From contig CAXAMN010021584.1 of NCBI GenBank assembly GCA_963970005.1, forward strand, positions 2,468,566-2,532,565: a stretch of DNA of 64,000 bases. Direction: 5' to 3'. The notes below the pieces were generated by a model. The model did no database searches and had not been told where the DNA came from. It saw nothing but the letters and a program-made list of their open reading frames with translations. Made by a program: the position numbers and the translations under genes. This document shows, in pieces, positions 53,240 through 61,963 of the stretch. The first letter of the stretch is position 1; the number at the start of each line of letters is the position of its first letter. The DNA is from Durusdinium trenchii (taxonomy: Eukaryota > Sar > Dinophyceae > Suessiales > Symbiodiniaceae).

Positions 53240-56200
53240 ATGGATTGGATTGACGACTGGGAAGAGCCTGATGCGGATGTGGCTTATGAGCCAGCAGCCT
53301 ATGTGAATAGGCATGTGAGAAGAGAACCAGCAGCTATAGCAATGACAACACAGGTCACTACAAAGGTGCCCCCATCTTATGATGGAAAGACTTCATGGTT
53401 TTCCTATGAGGATGCCATAGACGATTGGTGCGATATCACCGAGCTGGAGGATGAGAAGAGAGGACCAGCATTGAGGAACAGATTAGAAGGAGAAGCAGCT
53501 GTATACAAACGTGTTTTAGACAGAGATGCATTGAAGGCGAATGATCCACCAGGAGCTGGAGTAGATTATTTCAAACGAATACTACGACCATATTTTGTGA
53601 AAGGAGCAACCAATGTATTCCTGTATAGGTTTATGCAATTCGCGCGCTTCAATCGCGGATCAGCTGACATGATGAAGTGGATGACAAGATTTCAGATTTT
53701 ACTCCAAAGGCTTATGAGCAGTTGGATGGACATTTTGGAGCCAGTCACACAAGCACATCCTCAGGTACAAGCTCAGATGCAAGCTGAGGCAGTGATGAAT
53801 GGAGTAGCTCCAACGGCGGAAAGAATTCAGGAAATCATGCAGACTATCAATGGCAATCTGAGAACTTTTCATCAGAACGATTTTCCTTTGGGAGAAAATC
53901 TCATTGCCTTACTCATGTTGTCACTTGCAGATTTGTCTCAGGACCAGAGGAACACTTTGACCTCTTTAATGACTCATCGTGGTAGGGTCCTGCAGCAATA
54001 CACCACAACAGAGTTGAGGACAGTTTTCATTGAGATATTCTGCGCGACAAAGACTTCAGTAGACAATCCTTTGATGCAGCCGACAGGTGCTGGAGGTAGA
54101 AGATCATTCCTCGTGTTTGAAGAAGGAGAACTCGATGGTACATATGGCTTTTGGGCCGAAGACGAAGAAGATGGAATAGAAGGATTTCTTGATGCCCTGG
54201 ACGATGTCTTTTGGGTATATGATGAACAGAATTTCTCTTGGTTCCAGAGGAGATTCCAAGGAAGAAGAGCCAGAAAAGGCAAAGGAAAAGGAAGAAGAAA
54301 AGGAAAAGGCAAAGGAAGATCAGGCCGCAGATTTTTCAGACCTCGTGGAAAAGGAAAAGGAGGAAAGAGACGAGGTAAAGGCCATTTTGCTGATGAGCAA
54401 CCGCCAACTTATCCAGATGAGTATTTTGAGGAGAATCCTTATGAGGACACTTGGGAGTCAAACCAAGTAGCATATGATGCCATTCTTGCCGAAGATATGA
54501 ATGACTATCTTCAAGGAGAACATGAAGATGCCTATGACTTTTGGCAACAGCTTGAAGAAGCATGGTTTTCCCACAAAGGAAAAGGAAAAGGCAAGAGAAA
54601 GGGCAAGAAAGGAAAAGGAAAAGATAAAGGAGATGGCAAACAAGATGCAAACTATGCAAATCAACAACAGACACGCTCCTTGCCTGCACCGTCAAGATCT
54701 TCACAAGCATCAGGAAGCCACCAAGGTTTCTTTGCGCATTGCGTGACAACAGCAGCTGAAGTCCATGACAGTGAGGTGAACTTGCTGTCAGGCATGATGA
54801 CCTCATGTCAAGATGAAGCTGACTGTAAGGTCAACAATGGTGAGATGATCTTCGATGGCATGAGTGCCCCTGCGAGGTACTCTTTGTCAAAGGAGATGCT
54901 CACAAGTGCTCCTGATGGCTTTGCGCTTATGAGCGCTGAGGAAGAAGTGAAAGAGACGCAGGCTATTTCATTTTTGACTGAGAATCGCTTCCCGCCAACT
55001 ATTGCAATCCTGGACATTGGATGCACTAGAGCTATGGGATCAAGGCGTGCAGTCGATTATTTTTGTAACTATGTCGACAGTCACCCAAATTGTGGACTAT
55101 GGTACTCTTTTGAGGCTACCAAGAGCAAGTTTTACTTTGCCAATTCTCAGAAGGCTTCTTGCTCTCAGAAACTGGTGATTTACATGTATGATCGCGCATG
55201 GGCGATCCACAATACAGAGTTCGACATAGTGGAAGAAGGAGAAGTCCCTTTGCTTATGAGCTTGCCACAGATGAGAAACTTAGGATTTGAACTAAGGCTG
55301 ACACCTCAACATGCTTATCTGACATCGGTGCCTCTTGGTATCAAACATTTGGAGTTGAAGGTTGCAGCCAGTACTCATCTTGTTTTGGACTTCCAAGATA
55401 TTGCATGGTATTTGTCTGACGTGCGTTTGCAGGCTCGGCGTGAGAAGAGTTTTTACTCTCACTTCACTCACTATGAATATGGCCATATTTCTGTTGATCA
55501 CCATAGTGATGAAGATGAAGCTGAGCATGCATATCCTGTGGTTGACTACTGGGAAGTAGATGTTCACAAGAGAGAACTGACACGTCACCACAAGGATTAC
55601 AGGAAGATTCTTTTCCCAGCAACTAAGTCCTGTCCTGTAGACACTGACTTGCTGGAAGACTTGCGACTGACAATCATCAAGAAGAAAGAAGGAGGAGAAG
55701 AAATCAAGAAGCTAGATGATTGGCGCAAGGCAAAATGGAAGGACCTACAAATTGGCTATGAATGGCGTGGTAGAACAATTTTTAAGTTCAAGCCAGATGC
55801 CAAAATTCCAGATCTTAAGATCAGGAAGGCTGGCATTGAGCACCGTGGCATTGGTGATCCCGATGCAGTGGTGCGCTCCTCCTCAGAGAAGGTTCCCATT
55901 GCAAAGGACAGGGAACCAGGCTTCTCTTCAGAGAAGGAAGGTGTACCATCCAGTGCCGCGGAAAAGCCTGCGCCGCCAAAGTTTCGGTATACCTCCAAGG
56001 GTTATGATCCATTTTGGAAAGGACACAAGTTGAAACCATCTGAGCCTCCACATGATTTAAAGGGTGATGATTTTGAGGAGTATACTCCCTCAGAACCACC
56101 TGAGAGGCCAGAAGGTGAACTTGTAGAAATTCCTAAAGCATCAAAAGGACCATCAAGTGATAAATATGAACCACTTGAACCAGGTGATGGCGCTCTTGAG

Positions 56201-56635
56201 CCTAGGCGGATTTCAATCCCATTACCTGGTAGTGAAGTTGTTGCAATGACACCGGCATATAGGAAGATGTTGCAGAGACTGGAGGACAAGGTAGAGCTTT
56301 ACAAGCTTCATGTGAAGCACTACCATATGAGTCCTACTCAGTTTCGTAGGCGTGTTTCTATGTTGAAGCTTCCTGACTCTGTTTTAGAGAAGTATGAATC
56401 AGTTGTCAGGAATTGCCGTGTTTGTAACACTTCAGTGGCACCTCCGCCACGAGCCAGAGTCTCCGGTATTAGAGCTTCATGTTTTGGTGATGTTGTTTTT
56501 GCTGATCATTGTGAGGTTGAACTTCACAAGAACAAGTATATCATTCTACTTGTTCTTGATGGTGCCACAAATCTTCTCTGGGCTACGGCACAGAAAGACC
56601 TCATAGATCAAACCACCATCCAAGCAATGGTCTGA
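53240..56635 (+). CDS. Copia gag, protease and start of integrase
   Basis: From the ATG at 53240 (MDWIDDWEEPDADVA) there are 1,131 codons. Gag helices (residues ~40-270) are followed by two Lys/Gly/Arg-rich tracts (KGKGKGRRKGKGKGRSG near 54,280-54,390; KGKGKGKRKGKKGKGK near 54,580) where a CCHC knuckle would be expected. The protease active site reads LDIGCTRAMGS (about 55,010-55,040), Ile replacing the usual Ser/Thr after Asp. The integrase zinc part has HVKHYH...CRVC (about 56,310-56,430) and the first core Asp in VFADHCEVEL (about 56,510). The frame stops at a double UGA (56633-56638); a shift to the next frame continues the integrase. Confidence 0.88.
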   Translation: MDWIDDWEEPDADVAYEPAAYVNRHVRREPAAIAMTTQVTTKVPPSYDGKTSWFSYEDAIDDWCDITELEDEKRGPALRNRLEGEAAVYKRVLDRDALKANDPPGAGVDYFKRILRPYFVKGATNVFLYRFMQFARFNRGSADMMKWMTRFQILLQRLMSSWMDILEPVTQAHPQVQAQMQAEAVMNGVAPTAERIQEIMQTINGNLRTFHQNDFPLGENLIALLMLSLADLSQDQRNTLTSLMTHRGRVLQQYTTTELRTVFIEIFCATKTSVDNPLMQPTGAGGRRSFLVFEEGELDGTYGFWAEDEEDGIEGFLDALDDVFWVYDEQNFSWFQRRFQGRRARKGKGKGRRKGKGKGRSGRRFFRPRGKGKGGKRRGKGHFADEQPPTYPDEYFEENPYEDTWESNQVAYDAILAEDMNDYLQGEHEDAYDFWQQLEEAWFSHKGKGKGKRKGKKGKGKDKGDGKQDANYANQQQTRSLPAPSRSSQASGSHQGFFAHCVTTAAEVHDSEVNLLSGMMTSCQDEADCKVNNGEMIFDGMSAPARYSLSKEMLTSAPDGFALMSAEEEVKETQAISFLTENRFPPTIAILDIGCTRAMGSRRAVDYFCNYVDSHPNCGLWYSFEATKSKFYFANSQKASCSQKLVIYMYDRAWAIHNTEFDIVEEGEVPLLMSLPQMRNLGFELRLTPQHAYLTSVPLGIKHLELKVAASTHLVLDFQDIAWYLSDVRLQARREKSFYSHFTHYEYGHISVDHHSDEDEAEHAYPVVDYWEVDVHKRELTRHHKDYRKILFPATKSCPVDTDLLEDLRLTIIKKKEGGEEIKKLDDWRKAKWKDLQIGYEWRGRTIFKFKPDAKIPDLKIRKAGIEHRGIGDPDAVVRSSSEKVPIAKDREPGFSSEKEGVPSSAAEKPAPPKFRYTSKGYDPFWKGHKLKPSEPPHDLKGDDFEEYTPSEPPERPEGELVEIPKASKGPSSDKYEPLEPGDGALEPRRISIPLPGSEVVAMTPAYRKMLQRLEDKVELYKLHVKHYHMSPTQFRRRVSMLKLPDSVLEKYESVVRNCRVCNTSVAPPPRARVSGIRASCFGDVVFADHCEVELHKNKYIILLVLDGATNLLWATAQKDLIDQTTIQAMV

Positions 56636-59402
56636 TGAGAACAACTGTGTTCCGAAGGCCATTGTAGGAGACGAAGCCTTTTTCACAGATGCTTTTGTTG
56701 AATACTACAGGTTCCATGGTATACAACAATGTCCTTGTGGGCCAAGAACTCCTTGGCCGAACCGAGCAGAGACAGCTGTACGTTTGTTCAAACGTATGTG
56801 GCATATGATGAAAGTAGATCTGGATGACCCACGTTTTCGTGGTGTTACGGTCAGAGAAGTGGTCAAGAAGGTAGTTTGGGCAAGAAATTGTCAGTTGACT
56901 ATCAGTGGATATTCACCAATAGAGATAGCAACTGGAAGACGTCCACCAGATCTTTTTGACCTTGAGACCGCAAGCCCTGAGCAATTGTCAGCTAATGCAG
57001 CCGCACAAGATCGTACAAATCTGGAACTACAACGTGTGGCTTTGAGAGCTCATCAAGAAGCACGACAAGCTCAGGACCTTCGAGCAGATCTTGCAAGAAG
57101 GACTATGCCAAGTGACGGTCCCTATTTCCAAGGAGAGAAGGTTTTTGTTTGGACTCAGGATTCATCAAAGTTCAAGGATAAAGGACGTTGGGTTCGTGCC
57201 ACAGTACTTGGACAAGAAGGAGCTATGGTCCAAGCCAACACTGGTAAGGCAGTGGTACGTGTGAATCAGTCGAAGGTTAGACGCGATCACGATGAGTGGC
57301 ATGATGTTTCCATACCGGCATTAGACGATGAGAATCCGGAGAACTTACGTGAAGATCACGAACTGTATGTTGATGCCGAATTTGGAGAACAGTCCTTTTT
57401 CTTTTGTAATGATGATCATCCTGATGTTGTTGAGTTACTTCATGGAAACAGTGGATTATCTTGGTTCCTTTCAAGGAATGGTGTTAGAGTGGCATCTCCT
57501 ATGGATTTCAAGGCAGGATACAATTTTTCCACTCTGAAGGGTCAAGATAGTATTTGGCAGCAACTTGAGAGGTTGCAGCCCCACTGTGTAGTGATCAACA
57601 ACCCTTCTCCCAAACAAAACAGAGCTTCTATTTGGTTGCTATGTTGTAATGTGATTGAGTGGCAGTTGAGAAGGAAGAAACATGCGTTTGTGACTGTTCC
57701 CAAAGGAAACAAGTTTTGCTTGTTTTTGCAGAAGTTCATTTCTTCTTTGAAGAATCCGGTCTTTAACTTTGATGTGGATATGAATTGTTTTTGCTATTGT
57801 CCTAAGGGAATTAGTTACGTGACAGTTTTCCATTCCTATGCATCCTGCCAAGGATGGAAGGGTATTGGTGACTGTTCCTTCCAAGCTAAAACAGTGCAAG
57901 CCACTAGAAGCAACCAGTACTTCAAGGATACTGACTGGAAGAAGTGTCCATTTTCATTTTTGGTTGAGATGAATCGTTTCCTTCCTTATGGTGAGACTTC
58001 CGATACACGTCAGAGTTTCCTTATTGAAGATCTTCTGGAGAATTTTGACTCTGGAAGTTTGTGTGGAACAGCTCTCTTGTTAGAAAGAGAAGCTCATCAG
58101 TCAATTTTGTTGAATTCCGTAAGAACGGAAGAGACGACGGAAATTCCGGTTCCACTTCGACATATACTACCACAAAGGTTCACTACTACTGAACTGATCA
58201 GAACTTTGAGGCAGGTCGATGCACTACCTCAGAGATCAGAGTTTGATGTGACAACATCCTCTGATTCTCGAATTGTGTCATTGATTCCAGGCCTGAAGGA
58301 GATTAGACGAAGAACCTTGCCACAGATGTATTTTGAGAGATGTAAGGTTTATCGTGGTACCTTTGGTAGAGTGCATCCTCTCTTCAACTCTGAAGATGAT
58401 GCAGTGTTGATTATATGGAAGCCAGGAAAATACCATCAGGTTTTCTTTATGTTTGTGTCACAACTGTCTCCTCATTGTGAACAGTTTTTGGTAGATCATT
58501 GGAGTATGATAGTTTTCGAAGTAGAGACGACAGGTGCCGTGAAGCGCGTTGCGACTCCTGATGAAGTAGCTCTAGAGGATCCCAGGGATCAACCTCCAGA
58601 CTACGGACCACCGATGGATGATGATATGGCTTATGAGCCAATTCCAGTCTCGGGGGAACAGCAGTATTTTGATCCAGATGATGAAGATATGTATCCGCCT
58701 GGTGATGGACTGGGTGGCAACCCTGATGATCACCAGGGTGGACAACCTCCGGGACCACCTCCGACAGGTTCCGTAGCTGTTCCGAATCAGTTCGGAAATC
58801 CCGATGTTCCTTTGGAGCAACTCGGATATCCATCGAGTGATCCGGAAGAGGCAATGCCGGAGATTCCGAGCGAATCCCGTCCGCCAGATGATCCGGGTCA
58901 ACCGCCGATAGGTTTTCCGATCGATACGGATCCCGTTCATCCGTTCGTTCCGTCGCCCGATTCGAGCACGCCGGAGCCAGAACCATATGTTCCGGAGAAT
59001 CGTGAACGTCACAGCAAGCACATGCGGAAGCTTTCTGTGGACTCAACTGATGCTTTGCCAAAAGCTAAGGTGAAGTTTCAGGTTAAACGTTCTAAGGTTC
59101 AGTTGCCGGGACATGACGAGCCTATTCCGGCACCTCCGAAGTCTGTTCCGACAAGTTTCTTTCCTGGACATTCGGAGAATCCGACAGCGTCAAGTTCGAA
59201 TCAGCCACAAGCGGCCAACATTCCAGTGCCTCCGAGCACAATAGGAGATGACGACAATCAGACGACTGATTCGAATGAGACAGACTCAGAACCTATTTTT
59301 GATGAAGACGATGTGAAAGGTTTTGAGAAGGATCCAGACAAGGATCTGGACGACGAGAAAAATTTTTTGTTAGTTTTGACGATATGGATTTCTGTGTCGT
59401 AG
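56630..59402 (+). pseudogene. Copia integrase C-terminal part and long linker
   Basis: The frame is readable from 56,630: WSDENNCVPKAIVGDEAFF gives the second core Asp, and TPWPNRAETAVRLFK the core Glu, 1-2 bases out of frame with the upstream ORF. RVNQSKVRRDHDEWHD (about 57,260) is the SH3-like C-terminal part of integrase. Next comes a segment (residues ~215-370 of the 872-codon frame) with GYNFSTLKGQDSIWQQL, NNPSPKQ and VIEWQLRRKKHAFVTVP. It resembles a decayed version of the methyltransferase-like insert (PPC, EQP) seen in other dinoflagellate elements. An acidic, Pro-rich linker ends the frame. Confidence 0.75.
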
Positions 59403-59752
59403 GTCCGAACCAAGCTCCTCCGAGTTTTAACTCGTATGATCCGAAGGGCTTTTCGCAATTCTGCCAGTATCTTGCGAAGACAACAGCTAAGAAGACGCCG
59501 AAGGCAGAGAGTGTGATTACTCCGGAAGTGCTCCGGAAGTATGCAAAAGAGATCAAGCAAGCTAAACTAGAGGAGTTTCGCAGCTTTTTAGATTTTACTG
59601 CGATGAAGTATCGTGACCGAAGAAAGCACAAGATCGATAACTATGTTACCGGTCGATGGGTCCTGACCATCAAGATTGACAAAGATGGTAATTTTAAGAA
59701 GTTTAAGGCCAGACGGACTCGCCAACCGCGACCAGGTATGGTTTTCGCGTAG
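59384..59752 (+). pseudogene. Copia RT fingers
   Basis: Reads VTGRWVLTIKIDKDGNF, then KKFKARR, the N-terminal RT segment. The family then continues with a Gly-Phe-Gln-Asp motif, but here the next recognisable residues (TDSPTATRYGFRVACQH) are in another frame. About 14 codons are missing, so the RT is defective. The frame is reached from the previous ORF by a -1 step near the A5T6 run at about 59,359-59,369. Confidence 0.85.
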
Positions 59753-59799
59753 CATGTCAGCATGCAGCCTCTTCTTTTTGGGACCTGTTACACATCGAC

Positions 59800-61761
59800 G
59801 TGAAAACTGCCTTTCTTCAGGGGGAACTTTACGACCTTGAGCGACGCGTTATTCATGTTCAACTTCCGACCGACATCGGATTGCCGCCATATCTCGTCGG
59901 ATTGCGCACCCGTTCGGTGTACGGATTGAGCGACGCGCCTCGTCGCTGGTGGAATCGACTCGACAAGTTTTTACACTCACTCGGATTAGTTCCGTCTCGA
60001 GCCGATCGGTGCACGTACGTTTGCTACTCCGGATGTTTAAAGGTTCCTAAGGCTGTGAACTACTCGTCAGAGGAGATGCCAGCCGAACCGGAACCGGTCT
60101 CCTTCTACGTAGCAGGTGCGCCGCCGAACGAATTCCACGACACAGCGGAGGAAGTTCGTAGGTCTTTTCTCTGTGAAGAATGTCTGTTTTCGGTGTGTTA
60201 CGGAAATAGGTCGGAGAAGACGGTGACGCGTAAACAGCTTAAGGCAGAGGATGGAAAATGGACTCCTGTGATAGATCAGGAACTCCCGAATTTCCTTGAC
60301 TCTGTAGAGCACAAGGCAGGTTGGCACCAATATGCAAATGGCCATGCTCAAGTTGCGTATCGCGCTAAAGCTCTTCGCACTCCCGAACCTACGTATTCGC
60401 GTTCACGTTTTTGTTTTCGGACTTCAATAGTTAAGCGTAAAGGTGTTTGGTGGCTTCTCGAGACAAACAAGGATATCCGAAACGAGAAGAATACAGTGAC
60501 GTTAGAGGAAGAAGCTGAAACGCTTGTCAGTCTTTTTCTTCCTGCAGAACATACGTATACTGTGACACAAACGCCTCAGCTTACACCTGAAGTTGTGGAA
60601 GAGTTGCTTGAGCATTTTATGGACCCTGTGCATGGCAGTAATTCTAAGAATAGGTCACCCATTGGTATGTGTTGTTTACATGTTGATGATCTTTTTGTGA
60701 CAGGTAATGATATCTTTTTGAAACAGTTCAAGGAGATTGTGAAGTCACAGTTTAAGATTGGACATGAGGACACTAATGACCTGATGTTTACTGGACAACG
60801 TGTTGCTTGGAAGATGCAAGAGAAGACCAAGAAGAAGGAGTATATCTCAGTAGAGCAATCCCTTTGTGTTCAAGAATTGACTGAGATTATCATTCCAAAA
60901 GGTTTGAAGGATGAGGACAAGTGTGACAAAGACATGCACACAGCCTTCAGATCTCTTCTTGGCAGCATAAACTGGTTACAATCCAGAACACAATTCCAAG
61001 CATGCTACCAATTCTCGAGGTCAGCATCAGCATCAGCAGGACCTACAATAGGTGATTGCAAGGCTCTGAACAAGCTGCGCAAACAAATCGTGACTGACCC
61101 TATGGAGTTACGGTTTTGGCCACTTGAAGGTAGTCCACGTTTAATTGCTATGCCAGATGCCGCATTCAGGAACAACAGTGACAAATCCTCTCAACGTGCT
61201 ATGGTTATTTTTATGGGTGAGCAAAGGAAGGCAAAACAGAAGAACACTAGAGGCTCACTTATGTTTTTTGAATCTTCTAAGATCAAGAGAACAACCCTGT
61301 CCACAACTGTTGCAGAGTTGTATGCATTTATGAAGTGTTATGGCACTTGCCAAATGCTTAGAGGCTTGATCAAGGACATTACAGGTGACTCTACTGACAT
61401 TCACATGCGCACTGATGCTAACAATCTTGTGACTACAGCTAGTACTACTCATGTTCCTGAGCAACAGGAGACTATTCATATGATCCAAATGCTTAGGAAG
61501 GAAGCATGCTCTGGTGCAATTGCTGACTTGTCACATATACGCACTCAGTGGTGTCTTGCTGACTGTCTTACTAAGAAGTCTGCTAGTCCTCAAGCTTTGA
61601 TAGATGCAGTACGCAGTGGTTGTTTAAAGGAAGTTGATGCACATCCACCTTTTAGATCTCTTATTGAACACAAGGCATATTTGCGTGGATGGCTTCCTAC
61701 AGTATGCACACATGTTGACTTTTCACATGATGTGTTTTATCTTGGAGATTCTTTGCGCTGA
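59800..61761 (+). pseudogene. Copia RT palm and RNase H
   Basis: The frame is open from about 59,710. HIDVKTAFLQGE (motif A Asp), VYGLSDAPRRWWNRLD (motif B region) and CCLHVDDLFVTG (catalytic DD, about 60,679) are intact. Between RADRCTYVCYSG (about 60,020) and the HVDD box lie about 210 residues instead of the usual ~20. RNase H follows: MPDAAFRNNSD (Asp), TTLSTTVAELYAF (Glu), DIHMRTDANNL (Asp), and the terminal QWCLADCLTKK. It ends with UGA at 61759-61761. Confidence 0.88.
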
Positions 61762-61777
61762 GAGTGAGAGGAGAGAA
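61760..61777 (+). other. Polypurine tract after the copia stop codon
   Basis: GAGAGTGAGAGGAGAGAA overlaps the stop codon. LTR elements place a polypurine tract directly before the 3' LTR, but the following sequence shows no resemblance to the 5' LTR, so its role is uncertain. Confidence 0.4.
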
Positions 61778-61963
61778 TTCAATGCATGTTGTTTTGTTTT
61801 TGAGAAATTTGAATCTCTTTCATGAATTTGTGCCTGCGGCTCAAAATAGCTTGGCAAGATCAGCACTTTTCTTTCGAAAACTATTGCCTTGCATCGTCAA
61901 CTACCTGTCATTTCTCAGACTCAGGACACTGGCCTCTGACCGGTGGACCCTGTGTCAACAGAG

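Larger units (their letters stand above)
53013..61761 (+). mobile_element. Ty1/copia retrotransposon, nearly full-length but frameshifted
   Basis: Primer-binding site, gag, aspartic protease, integrase, RT and RNase H occur in copia order on the plus strand over 8.5 kb. Frame changes at about 56,632, 59,360 and 59,720, plus a deletion in RT, make this copy defective. It is otherwise little decayed, with long clean frames of 1,131, 872 and 653 codons. The right boundary is uncertain: no 3' LTR is seen before the window edge. Confidence 0.88.

Noticed and set aside
61762..61963. A 3' LTR of the copia element between pol and the Tpt1-like ORF
   Set aside because: A polypurine tract is present, but nothing after it resembles 53013-53161; only a chance CTCTTTCA match is seen.
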